DNA of 23,435 nt, taken from NCBI GenBank assembly GCA_002425405.1, contig DIME01000059.1, forward strand, positions 1 through 23,435. Reading direction: 5' to 3'. Below the pieces are notes generated by a model, which did not search any database, was not told where the DNA came from, and was given only the letters and a program-made list of their open reading frames with translations. Shown in pieces: positions 1-6,923 of the stretch (position 1 is its first letter; each line of letters starts with the position of its first letter). The translations under genes and the position numbers were made by a program. Source of the DNA: Candidatus Accumulibacter vicinus (GTDB taxonomy: Bacteria > Pseudomonadota > Gammaproteobacteria > Burkholderiales > Rhodocyclaceae).

Positions 1-299
1 GCCTGAGCGGCATTGCCACCGGTGATCAGGGGATTTTCGTTCGCCGTGAGGTTTTCGAGCGCCTCGGTGGCTATCCAGAACTGCCATTGATGGAGGACAT
101 CGCCTTGTCCAGGCAGCTCAAGCGAATCGCTCGACCGGTCTGCCTGCGCGAACGGGTACTGACCTCCGGACGACGTTGGCAGAAGCACGGCGTTCTGCGA
201 ACGATTCTGCTGATGTGGCGCCTGCGCGCGAGTTATTTTTTGGGCGCCGACCCGCAGCAATTGGCGATTCGCTATGGCTATCTGCCTCGCCAGCGCTGA
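1..299 (+). CDS. Family 2 glycosyltransferase, TIGR04283-like (3' part only)
   Basis: The frame is open from base 3 to the TGA at 297-299 and has no start in the window, so this is the C-terminal ~98 residues of a larger protein. The motif GDQGIFVRR, followed by a GG(Y/F)P block and LMEDIALSRQLKR, is the acceptor-side signature of GT-A family 2 enzymes; the ED pair would hold the catalytic acid or base region. The arrangement matches the TIGR04283 glycosyltransferases, which are usually found next to a TIGR04282 (DUF2064) gene, as here. The next gene starts inside its last codons (26-base overlap), implying translational coupling. The acceptor is unknown. The family name mentions arsenosugar synthesis, but nothing in this window shows an arsenic pathway. 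Confidence 0.85.
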   Translation, partial: LSGIATGDQGIFVRREVFERLGGYPELPLMEDIALSRQLKRIARPVCLRERVLTSGRRWQKHGVLRTILLMWRLRASYFLGADPQQLAIRYGYLPRQR

Positions 300-927
300 G
301 TTGCCCGGTATCGCCGTCTTTGCCCGCGCGCCACAGGCTGGTGCCGCCAAGACCCGCCTGATTCCTGTCCTCGGTGCGGCTGCCGCAGCCCGCCTGCAAC
401 GCCGGCTGACGCTGCAGGTGCTGGCGGTCGCGCAGCGTGCAGCGCTCGGCAGGGTGACGCTTTGGGGAGCGCCGGACGACCAGCAGCGCTTCTTTCGCGC
501 CGTGCAACGCGCTTGCGGCGTCGATCTGCGCAGCCAGTCGGGCTCTGACCTTGGCGCACGCATGGCAGCGGCCTTTGTGGCGCAGGCCGGACCATTGCTG
601 CTGATCGGCAGCGATTGTCCGGCGCTGCAGCCGGCACATCTTGTGGCGGCCGCCCAGGTCCTGCTCGACGAGCACCCGCACGGCAAGGATGCGGTGTTCA
701 TCCCCGCCGAAGATGGCGGTTACGTGCTCGTTGGCCTGCGTTGTCCGCAGCCACCACTTTTCGAGGCCATCGAGTGGGGGAGCGAGCGGGTCATGGCACA
801 AACGCGGCACCGCCTGTCCGGGTTGGGGCTGAGCTGGGCCGAGCTGCCCCGGCTGTGGGACGTCGATCGGCCAGCCGACCTGCTGCGCCTGGCCACGCTG
901 GAAGGATTCATCGAATGGAACCGATGA
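274..927 (+). CDS. TIGR04282 / DUF2064 family GT-A glycosyltransferase-like protein
   Basis: This 217-residue protein has the usual family length. The N-terminal block IAVFARAP..G..KTRL (residues 13-29) is the nucleotide-binding start of a GT-A/nucleotidyltransferase-like fold. GSDCP (112-116) is the metal-binding segment and EDGGY (146-150) is the second conserved family motif. The C-terminal LWDVDRP block is also typical. It overlaps the upstream GT2 gene by 26 bases and its stop overlaps the downstream gene, so the three form one transcription unit. ATG 274 has no good Shine-Dalgarno sequence; a TTG at 301, nearer the conserved block, is an alternative start. The family is co-inherited with TIGR04283 transferases. 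The substrate is not known, and a cytosolic role in making a small glycoconjugate is inference. Confidence 0.85.
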   Translation: MAICLASAELPGIAVFARAPQAGAAKTRLIPVLGAAAAARLQRRLTLQVLAVAQRAALGRVTLWGAPDDQQRFFRAVQRACGVDLRSQSGSDLGARMAAAFVAQAGPLLLIGSDCPALQPAHLVAAAQVLLDEHPHGKDAVFIPAEDGGYVLVGLRCPQPPLFEAIEWGSERVMAQTRHRLSGLGLSWAELPRLWDVDRPADLLRLATLEGFIEWNR

Positions 928-1688
928 AGCCCGGACGCCGGCGGGCCGCACTGGCGCTGCTGAGCACCCCGCTCATCGGTGTTGTCGGCGGTTTTTCGGT
1001 GCTGCCGGCACGTGCCGATGCCTGGCGCGTCGCGCTGCCGAGGTTTTCTGGCGGGCTACCGGGAAATCATTTGCCGAAGGAATGGCTGCACCAGACCTTG
1101 CCCTCGGTCGAACGGCCGAACCGTTTCGATCTGCTGACCGATGATGGCGTCACGGTGTTGCGGGTGATCTCCGATCGCTCGGCGTCGAGCCTGGCAATCG
1201 CACAGCGCATCGACCCGGCAGCGACGCCCTTGCTCAGATGGCGCTGGCGGGTTTCCAACGCGGTTGCGGGCTCGGATCTGCGGCGCAAGGCCGGTGATGA
1301 TTACGCCGCGCGTGTCTATGTTCTGTTCGACCTGCCCGCCGAGCGGCTCAGCGTCGGTGACCGCATGAAGATCGCTGCAGCGCGTGTCCTGTACGGCGCC
1401 GATCTACCGGCAGCAGCCCTATGCTACGTATGGGGTACGGCACAGGCTGCCGGCGAGTCGGGATGGAATGCCTATAGCGACCGCCTGCGGATGATCGTCG
1501 TCGATTCCGGCAACGCCCATGCCGGACAGTGGCGGGCGGTCGTTCGCGATGTTGCCGCCGATTTTCGTGCCGCCTTCGGCGATCCGCTGCCGGCGATCTC
1601 GGGGGTCGCTCTCGCCGCCGACACCGATAACACCGGCGAGCGAGTCGAGGCACGCTTCAGCGATCTGTGGTTCGAGGCGCGGCCATGA
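915..1688 (+). CDS. DUF3047 family exported protein
   Basis: This is a predicted secreted protein of about 257 residues. The N-terminus has several arginines, then a hydrophobic stretch and an ALPARADA-like cleavage region near residue 37, suggesting export to the periplasm. The mature part contains LRWRWRV, the DDYAARVYVLF block and a late CYVWG segment, which are typical of DUF3047, a beta-rich family with no established activity. ATG 915 is preceded by AAGGA at 902-906 (8-base spacing). ATG 924 overlaps the previous stop as ATGA and is an alternative start. The tight overlap with two sugar-transferase-like genes suggests a common pathway, for example binding of an exported glycoconjugate, but this is inference only. 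Confidence 0.8.
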   Translation: MEPMKPGRRRAALALLSTPLIGVVGGFSVLPARADAWRVALPRFSGGLPGNHLPKEWLHQTLPSVERPNRFDLLTDDGVTVLRVISDRSASSLAIAQRIDPAATPLLRWRWRVSNAVAGSDLRRKAGDDYAARVYVLFDLPAERLSVGDRMKIAAARVLYGADLPAAALCYVWGTAQAAGESGWNAYSDRLRMIVVDSGNAHAGQWRAVVRDVAADFRAAFGDPLPAISGVALAADTDNTGERVEARFSDLWFEARP

Positions 1689-1761
1689 ATGGGAAGAATC
1701 AATGAAGCTCTCCGGGACCGGCGATCGCCAGGGTCGCGGCTGATCACCGATGAGCGCGCAA

Positions 1762-1799
1762 GGCCGGAGCCCGTCCTGCATCAGGATGGGGCTCCGGCC
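1762..1799. terminator. Long hairpin between convergent genes, probable bidirectional terminator
   Basis: GGCCGGAGCCC (1762-1772) pairs perfectly with 1789-1799. Inside it TCCTG (1774-1778) pairs with CAGGA (1782-1786) around a three-base loop, giving about 16 base pairs in total. It lies between the DUF3047 stop (1688) and the Tim44-like stop (1818), where a terminator serving both strands is expected. No clear T-tract follows on either side, so classical intrinsic termination is uncertain. Alternatively it could stabilise the 3' ends of both messages. Confidence 0.6.
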
Positions 1800-1817
1800 C
1801 GTCGTTGCTGCAGCAGC

Positions 1818-2693
1818 TTACTGCGTCTGCTGAATGCCGGCGACCACCCAACCGGAATGGCCGTCGCGAGGCTTGACCAAGTGCCAGATCTCGTCGAAAG
1901 GCTCTGCGGCAGCGTCCTGGTCTTCGCGGATCAAACCGTTGAAGCGCGTGCTGACGATATAGCGGTCTGGCTCTTCTGCGACATCGAGCACAACTGCCTC
2001 GACACTGACGACATCGGTTTCCTGCTTGGCATGGCCACGCTCGCGAATGTTCAGGCTGATCTCGGCAAACATTTCCGGCGTAGTGAATGCACGGATGTCG
2101 TCGAGATTGCCGGCATCGTTGGCGGCTTGCAGACGAATGAAGCTGACCTTGGCGTTGCGCACGAAACCGGCAAGGTCGAAGTCGGCCGGGATGTGACCGG
2201 CGACGGCGGCGGGTGCACTACTGCCACTGGCGGTTGGCAGGGAAAGTGCATGGCCGCCGGCCGGCACGCCGTTGGCTCCGGCCGCCGCGTACTGCAGGCC
2301 GCCGCCAGCGGGTTCGCGGGCCGCAGCGCGGCGACGCATGACCAGACCGATCACCACCAGCACGGCCATGACCAATAGGCCGATCATCAACATTGACGCG
2401 AGTTCCTCGCCAAAGCCGAAGTGTGAAGCCAGCGCGGCCAAGCCCAGGCCGGCGGCGAGTCCGGCCAGTGGCCCCATCCACGAACGCTTGGGTTGGGCCG
2501 CTTGCGCGGCGGCCGATTGCGCCGCGCCTGTTGCCTGCGTCGGAGCGGCGGTGGCTTTGTCGGGCATGGTCGACTGACGTTGCATGCCAGTGGACTGACC
2601 GCCGCCGAAGCGTTTGCTGGCGGCTTCCGCATCGCCGAGCACAAGTGTGCAGCCCAATGCCAGAACGGCGGTGAGCATAGAGAAGGTTTTCAT
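1818..2693 (-). CDS. Tim44-like domain membrane protein
   Basis: This 291-residue protein starts with a signal-like segment (residues 1-24, ending DAEA). A low-complexity Gln/Ala/Thr-rich stretch follows (~30-75), then two hydrophobic segments (~78-98 and ~103-123) ending in RRR. The C-terminal ~135 residues (FDLAGFVRNAKVSF onward, closing with WHLVKP...W.VAGIQQ) match the Tim44-like domain, an alpha/beta fold known from the mitochondrial import motor and from many proteobacterial membrane proteins of unclear role. ATG 2693 has AGGAG seven bases upstream. It lies 102 bases behind the nhaR-like gene on the same strand, so it may be read from that transcript or its own promoter. In bacteria the domain's binding partner is unknown. 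Confidence 0.85.
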   Translation of the reverse strand: MKTFSMLTAVLALGCTLVLGDAEAASKRFGGGQSTGMQRQSTMPDKATAAPTQATGAAQSAAAQAAQPKRSWMGPLAGLAAGLGLAALASHFGFGEELASMLMIGLLVMAVLVVIGLVMRRRAAAREPAGGGLQYAAAGANGVPAGGHALSLPTASGSSAPAAVAGHIPADFDLAGFVRNAKVSFIRLQAANDAGNLDDIRAFTTPEMFAEISLNIRERGHAKQETDVVSVEAVVLDVAEEPDRYIVSTRFNGLIREDQDAAAEPFDEIWHLVKPRDGHSGWVVAGIQQTQ

Positions 2694-2795
2694 GGTTGTC
2701 TCCTGTGAGTAGTGAAACAGAGGGTGAGCATAGACGCTCGAAGATCAATAAAAAAGAAGAATTATCCGTAACGACACTTCGTATAAAGCTGATGA

Positions 2796-3713
2796 TCAGG
2801 GAGTCGCCGACGCGACTTCCACATTAAAAACTTCATTGTGCGCTCCTTCGCTGATGGCGATGATCGCCGGGTGGGTCAGCCGGCGATCGTTGGTGATGGC
2901 GAAGATCTGTTCGCTGATGGCATCGATTCGCCCGACGATGTCGACGTGATACTGTTCGCAAACGTAGGCGGTGATGGCGGTCGGGGCGACGAAGAGCCCG
3001 GCGCCGGCCTGGCCGAAAGCCTTGAGCAACGCGCTGTCGTCGAATTCCCCGACGATGCGCGGGTGCAGCCGCTGCGCTTCCAGCCATTGTTCGAGCCGCG
3101 GACGAATCGCGACATCCTCACCTGGCATCAGGAAGGGCGCACCGTCGAGCAGCGCCGGGAAGTCGCCGTTCAAGGTCTTGATTCGTGCTGCCGCGCCGAA
3201 AACCGTCAGTGTGCTCTCGCCGAGCAGATGGCTGTAGCCGCGGACATTGAGATTGGCCGGCATCGGCCGATCAGCGATCACCATGTCAAGATGATGGATG
3301 GCCAGCTCCGCGAGCAGCGAGCTCAGGCGGCCTTCGCGGCAGATCAGCCGCACCGGTTCCGGCAGTTGCAGCGCCGGTTCGACCAGCCGGTGCGCAACCG
3401 CTTTAACCACCGAATCAGCGATGCCAACGGCAAAAGGCAGGCTCTTCCTTGTACTCTGGTCGCGCGCCGCGTCGAGCAGTTCATCGCCGAGAGCGAAGAT
3501 TTCTTCGGCGTAGCCGATAATGCGCCGGCCGGCGTCGGTCAGTTCCAGACCGCGTCCGGCGCGGCGGAAGAGCGCGACGCCGAGACTTTCCTCCAGCTCG
3601 CGCAGCTGGCCGCTGATCGATTGCGGCGTGAGATGCAACTGTTCGCCGGCGCGGGCGATGGAGCCTGATTTGGCGACTGCCCAGAAGTAGCGCAGATGCT
3701 TGTAATTGAGCAT
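2796..3713 (-). CDS. nhaR: LysR-type transcriptional regulator, NhaR family
   Basis: This is a 305-residue LysR regulator. The N-terminal winged helix-turn-helix (MLNYKHLRYFWAVA, SIARAGEQLHLTPQSISGQ, residues 1-60) is followed by a periplasmic-binding-like effector domain (~90-300). The start MLNYKHLRYFW and the TPQSISGQL recognition helix are close to NhaR, the Na+/pH-responsive activator. ATG 3713 is preceded by GGAAG with seven-base spacing; ATG 3719 and ATG 3737 are open but worse placed. No Na+/H+ antiporter gene is nearby. The gene is instead divergent from the hibernation-factor operon, with an inverted repeat between them, which is the usual layout for a LysR regulator and its target. 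In E. coli NhaR also controls osmC and pgaABCD, so a stress regulon is plausible. Confidence 0.88.
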   Translation of the reverse strand: MLNYKHLRYFWAVAKSGSIARAGEQLHLTPQSISGQLRELEESLGVALFRRAGRGLELTDAGRRIIGYAEEIFALGDELLDAARDQSTRKSLPFAVGIADSVVKAVAHRLVEPALQLPEPVRLICREGRLSSLLAELAIHHLDMVIADRPMPANLNVRGYSHLLGESTLTVFGAAARIKTLNGDFPALLDGAPFLMPGEDVAIRPRLEQWLEAQRLHPRIVGEFDDSALLKAFGQAGAGLFVAPTAITAYVCEQYHVDIVGRIDAISEQIFAITNDRRLTHPAIIAISEGAHNEVFNVEVASATP

Positions 3714-3731
3714 GGCCATGCTTCCAAAACC

Positions 3732-3778
3732 ATCCAATAAAATCGATGTGTTGTTAAATTATATTCGATTTGTTGGAT
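3732..3778. promoter_or_regulatory. Inverted repeat, candidate NhaR operator in the divergent promoter region
   Basis: ATCCAATAAAATCGA (3732-3746) is the inverted copy of TCGATTTGTTGGAT (3765-3778) apart from one base insertion and one mismatch. The 18-base centre is almost pure A/T. A TATAAT on the minus strand (3758-3763) lies in the centre, 44 bases before the nhaR start, so a bound regulator would sit on its own -10. On the plus strand, TTGTTG (3770-3775) and TACATT (3793-3798) are spaced by 17 bases and could be a weak activator-dependent promoter for hpf. The layout is typical of LysR autoregulation with divergent activation. The repeat is seen directly; assignment to NhaR is inferred. 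Confidence 0.6.
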
Positions 3779-3839
3779 TCTTTTTCCTGCGCTACATTTC
3801 CCCTCGCTGTCTAACACTCAACTTTCCAGGAGTCCTCTC

Positions 3840-4250
3840 ATGCAGATATTTATCCAGGCCCGAGGCTTTGATCTCAGCGCAGGTTTGCGCGAGCATGTCG
3901 AGCGTCGCATTCACTTCGCGCTCGATTGGGCCAACCAGCACGTGCGCAAGGTATCGATCCGTCTCTCCGATCTCAATGGTCCTCGCGGTGGAGAAGACAA
4001 GTGCTGCAGCATTCAGGTAGCGGTTCTCGGCGCCGCCGACGTGCTGATCGAGGATATCGAGCCCGACCTCTATGTCGCCATCGACCGCGCCACCGACCGC
4101 GCTGGAAGGACGCTGGCGCGCCAGGTGGCGCGCCAGCGCGAATATCGCCATGACAGTCCGCGTGATGGACGAGCGAAGAATGCGGCCATTGTCGAAGAAG
4201 CCGACAGCACGAAGGCTGCTTCCTCTTCGTTGATCACCCGTAGCAAGTGA
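3840..4250 (+). CDS. hpf: Ribosome hibernation promoting factor / RaiA family protein
   Basis: This 136-residue protein has the short HPF/YfiA fold. MQIFIQARGFDLSAGLREHVERRI forms the first strand and helix, VRKVSIRLSDLNGPRGG the central strands, and VLIEDIEPDLYVAIDRATDRAGRTLARQ the last strand and long helix. There is a charged, disordered tail after ~115 and no long-HPF dimerisation domain. Family members bind the 30S subunit near the mRNA/tRNA channel and silence ribosomes under stress. ATG 3840 has AGGAG (3828-3832) with seven-base spacing. It is the first gene of a rightward group with htpX, a carbonic anhydrase and terC. Its usual position beside rpoN is absent, so it may be a second, condition-specific copy. 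The divergent NhaR-type gene is its probable regulator. Confidence 0.88.
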   Translation: MQIFIQARGFDLSAGLREHVERRIHFALDWANQHVRKVSIRLSDLNGPRGGEDKCCSIQVAVLGAADVLIEDIEPDLYVAIDRATDRAGRTLARQVARQREYRHDSPRDGRAKNAAIVEEADSTKAASSSLITRSK

Positions 4251-4281
4251 CACGGCCAACAGTTCTCAAGGGAATCGGATC

Positions 4282-5160
4282 ATGAAACGGATCATGCTGC
4301 TTATCGGCACCAACTTGGCGATCATGCTCGTCCTGGGCATCGTCAGCACACTCACTGGTGCGCACAAGTTCTTTTCGGGCAGCGGCCTCGATCTTGGCAA
4401 GCTGCTGTTTTTCGCACTGCTGATGGGTTTCGGTGGCTCGTTCATTTCATTGTGGCTGTCGAAGACCATCGCCAAGTGGAGCACCGGCGCACACGTTATC
4501 GACACCCCGGCCAATTCCACCGAACTGTGGCTGGTCGACACCGTTCGCCGTTTTGCCGAAAAAGCCGGCCTGCCGATGCCCGAGGTGGCCATCTACGAGG
4601 GTGAGCCAAATGCTTTTGCCACCGGTGCCAGCCGCAACAGCTCGCTGGTCGCGGTATCCACCGGTCTCCTGCAGAGCATGACGCGTAGCGAGGCAGAGGC
4701 AGTGATCGCCCACGAAGTCGCGCATATTGCCAATGGCGACATGGTCACGCTGACGCTGATACAGGGGGTGGTGAACACCTTCGTCATCTTCATTGCCCGC
4801 GTCGTCGGCTGGCTGGTCGACTCGGCCCTGCGCAAGGGCGGCGACGAGCAGTCGGGGCCGGGCATCGGCTACACGATCACCGTCGTCGTCTGCGACATCG
4901 TCTTCGGCATTCTGGCCAGCATCATCGTCATGTATTTCTCGCGGCAGCGCGAATTCCGCGCCGATGCCGGTGCCGCGCAACTGATGGGGTCGCCCCGGCC
5001 GATGGCGGCGGCGTTGCGCCGACTCGGCGGCATCGAAGCCGGCGAACTGCCGCAGAACGTCGCCACCGCCGGCATCAACGCTCGCCCTGGCTGGATGGCC
5101 CTGTTTTCCAGCCACCCGCCGATCGAGGAGCGCATCGCAGCGCTGGAAAGCCGATCCTGA
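4282..5160 (+). CDS. htpX: Membrane zinc protease HtpX (M48 family)
   Basis: This 292-residue protein has the normal HtpX length. Two N-terminal membrane segments (~5-25 and ~38-58) precede the catalytic domain. HEVAH (144-148) is the HExxH zinc site, the third ligand is Glu224 in the REFRAD motif, and two further membrane segments (~160-180 and ~195-218) lie between them. HtpX degrades damaged or misassembled inner-membrane proteins together with FtsH, with its active site in the cytosol. ATG 4282 has AAGGGA eight bases upstream. It begins 31 bases after hpf, so the two are probably co-transcribed. The context of a hibernation factor and a LysR regulator fits an envelope or ion-stress response. 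Confidence 0.95.
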   Translation: MKRIMLLIGTNLAIMLVLGIVSTLTGAHKFFSGSGLDLGKLLFFALLMGFGGSFISLWLSKTIAKWSTGAHVIDTPANSTELWLVDTVRRFAEKAGLPMPEVAIYEGEPNAFATGASRNSSLVAVSTGLLQSMTRSEAEAVIAHEVAHIANGDMVTLTLIQGVVNTFVIFIARVVGWLVDSALRKGGDEQSGPGIGYTITVVVCDIVFGILASIIVMYFSRQREFRADAGAAQLMGSPRPMAAALRRLGGIEAGELPQNVATAGINARPGWMALFSSHPPIEERIAALESRS

Positions 5161-5211
5161 CCCACCAGGCAGACCATGCCAACCATCAGCAAGCAATCAG
5201 AGGGAAATGCC

Positions 5212-5652
5212 GTGAAGGATATCGCCAGTTGCCAACGTTTCCAGGAGCAGTGTTTCACTGAGGAACGTGAACTTTTCGAGCAGTCTGTCTGCGGCCGGAG
5301 CAGCCTCAAGGCGCTGATCGTCGCCTGTGCCGACTCGCGCGTTGATCTGGCACTGCTCACGGGCGCCGAACCCGGCGACATGGTTATCGTGCGCAACGTT
5401 GCCAATCTCGTGCCGCCGTATGCGCTCGGCAGCAGTTTCGCCAGCGCCCGGGCGGTGCTGGAACTCGCCGTCCTGTCTTTGAAGGTTGAGCACATCATCA
5501 TTCTTGGCCATGCCCGGTGCGGTGGCATCCACGTCCTGATTGGCTGGTATTTCGACCTCGAAGTTGGCGCCCTGCTGCACTACAATCCTGCTCGCAACAC
5601 CGTCGAGGAAGCACGTTCGAGTCAGCAACCCACCTTTGGAGTGAGCGCGTGA
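5212..5652 (+). CDS. Beta-carbonic anhydrase with large internal deletion
   Basis: Starting at GTG 5212 (AGAGGG upstream, seven-base spacing), the protein has 146 residues; an in-frame ATG at 5176 gives 158. Beta-carbonic anhydrases are normally ~210-230. Residues 1-106 follow the family closely: CADSR (39-43) supplies the Cys and the Asp-Arg pair, RNVANLVPPY follows, and GHARCGG (99-105) supplies the His and second Cys of the zinc site. The next segment, GWYFDLEVGALLHYN (111-125), belongs to the C-terminal end of the family, where it normally comes ~75-85 residues later. Thus the helical region between them is missing without breaking the frame. All zinc ligands remain, but the fold and dimer interface are probably altered. 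It may be inactive, specialised, or an assembly error. Its stop overlaps terC. Confidence 0.75.
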   Translation: MKDIASCQRFQEQCFTEERELFEQSVCGRSSLKALIVACADSRVDLALLTGAEPGDMVIVRNVANLVPPYALGSSFASARAVLELAVLSLKVEHIIILGHARCGGIHVLIGWYFDLEVGALLHYNPARNTVEEARSSQQPTFGVSA

Positions 5653-6629
5653 GCCCGGTCGAAACCTTCGCCACCGGCCCGATGTGGGTCGGCTTCATTG
5701 TCTTCGTCCTGGCCATGCTGGCGCTCGACCTGTTCGTCCTCGGCGGACGCCAGGCGCATCGCGTGCCGGTCAGGGAGGCGCTGGCCTGGGTGCTGACCTG
5801 GGCGACCCTGGCCATGGCCTTCGCTGGCCTCATGTGGTGGTATCTGGATGGCGCGCTTGGCCGCGAGATTGCCAACCGCAAGACCCTGGAGTTCCTTGCC
5901 GGCTATCTGATCGAACAATCGCTGTCGGTCGACAACATGTTCGTTTTCGTGATGATCTTCGGCTACTTCGCGGTGCCTCCCGAGTTGCAGCGTCGGGTGC
6001 TGCTGTATGGCGTACTCGGCGCGATCGTCATGCGCGCGACGATGATCCTCGCCGGTGTCTGGCTGGTTTCGCAGTTTTCCTGGCTGCTCTACGTCTTCGG
6101 TGCCTTCCTGGTCGTCACCGGCATCAAGATGCTGATCTTCGCCGACCATCAACCCGATCTCGAAAAGAACCCGCTGCTGCGCTGGTTGCGCGGACACCTG
6201 CGCATCACCAGCAGTTTTCACGGCGAGCGTTTCTTTCTGCGCCAGGATGGCATTCTCTGGGCGACACCGATGTTCCTCGTGCTGGTGCTGATCGAGGCCA
6301 GCGACGTGGTCTTCGCGGTGGACAGCATCCCGGCCATCTTTGCCGTCACTACCGACCCGTTCATCGTCTTCACCTCGAACATTTTTGCCATCATGGGCCT
6401 GCGCGCGCTCTATTTTCTGCTCGCCGACATGGCCGACCGCTTTCATCTGCTCAAGTACGGCCTCGCCATCGTGCTCGTTTTCGTCGGCGGCAAGATGCTC
6501 GTGGCGCCCTGGTTCCACCTGCCGATCCAGTGGTCCCTGGGCATCGTCGCCGGCGTCATTCTTGTTTCGGTCGCCGCAAGCCTGGCCTTGACGCAGGCAA
6601 GAGCGAGCGCGACCAGTGCCGGAGATTGA
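5649..6629 (+). CDS. TerC family integral membrane protein (Alx-like)
   Basis: This 326-residue protein has about nine membrane segments. The start is GTG 5649, overlapping the previous stop (GTGA) and preceded by GGAG at 5637-5640 with eight-base spacing. Family signatures include the early LALDLF (Asp27), SLSVDN (91-96) and EASDVVFAVDSIPA (216-229), whose acidic residues within membrane segments are thought to bind metal. TerC/Alx proteins act in manganese export, metal handling during membrane-protein secretion, tellurite resistance and alkaline response. Translational coupling to the carbonic anhydrase and the NhaR-controlled layout suggest a role in pH or metal homeostasis. No yybP-ykoY manganese riboswitch is visible before the operon, although that element often precedes alx-type genes. 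Confidence 0.93.
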   Translation: MSPVETFATGPMWVGFIVFVLAMLALDLFVLGGRQAHRVPVREALAWVLTWATLAMAFAGLMWWYLDGALGREIANRKTLEFLAGYLIEQSLSVDNMFVFVMIFGYFAVPPELQRRVLLYGVLGAIVMRATMILAGVWLVSQFSWLLYVFGAFLVVTGIKMLIFADHQPDLEKNPLLRWLRGHLRITSSFHGERFFLRQDGILWATPMFLVLVLIEASDVVFAVDSIPAIFAVTTDPFIVFTSNIFAIMGLRALYFLLADMADRFHLLKYGLAIVLVFVGGKMLVAPWFHLPIQWSLGIVAGVILVSVAASLALTQARASATSAGD

Positions 6630-6923
6630 TTGTGAGCGGAAGAAGTATGCCGAAGCCGGCAGGCGAGTGAACGTGACACCAAGGCCGCGCCTCGTCACGC
6701 TGCATTTCGAAAATGGCGAGGCGTCCCGAGTCGAGTCGGTCAATGACTAACTGATCGCACTCGGGAAATTGTTCGGGATCGGTCATCTGTTGGGTGGCCG
6801 CAAGTTTGAGCCTGGCCTGAGTGCGGACAGACAGGCCCATTCATGCCGATGGCGGTCGGCTAAACGCAGTGCGGAACGAAAAAATTCACAACCTCTGAGA
6901 CCTCCCCCGGAGCCCTGCAACGC
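6630..6923. other. Gap between terC and the glycan locus; possible decayed short gene
   Basis: No complete gene can be supported. On the plus strand a 27-codon frame (6667-6750, GTG start) has GC-rich third positions, and the same frame continues after its TAA with a plausible hydrophobic stretch to about 6840, then loses coding character. This could be a remnant of a gene broken by one stop, or chance. No good hairpin terminator follows terC. The gap marks the left boundary of the polysaccharide locus. Confidence 0.3.

Noticed and set aside
118..951. Open minus-strand frame over the DUF2064 gene
   Set aside because: It is low complexity, Arg/Gln/Ala-rich and antisense to a gene with clear family motifs.
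2694..2795. Possible terminator or promoter between nhaR and the Tim44-like gene
   Set aside because: There is a T-rich run on the minus strand and a GATAAT, but no stable hairpin and no -35 at the right distance.
2838..3668. 276-codon plus-strand frame over the LysR gene
   Set aside because: It is a mirror of the NhaR-type regulator, with no ribosome site and no recognisable domain.
3711..3737. Upstream ATGs for nhaR at 3719 and 3737
   Set aside because: The GGAAG ribosome site is placed correctly only for ATG 3713, which also matches the family N-terminus.
3700..3840. yybP-ykoY manganese riboswitch for the terC operon
   Set aside because: The expected two conserved loop motifs are absent in the leader before hpf and there is no leader directly before terC, which overlaps the upstream gene.
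5622..6743. Long open minus-strand frame antisense to terC
   Set aside because: The translation is rich in Asp, His, Gln and Arg with no recognisable fold, which is typical of the antisense of a GC-rich membrane-protein gene. The plus-strand TerC match is clear.
6556..6840. Minus-strand short frame beyond terC
   Set aside because: It overlaps the terC 3' end, has no good ribosome site, and shows no family resemblance.
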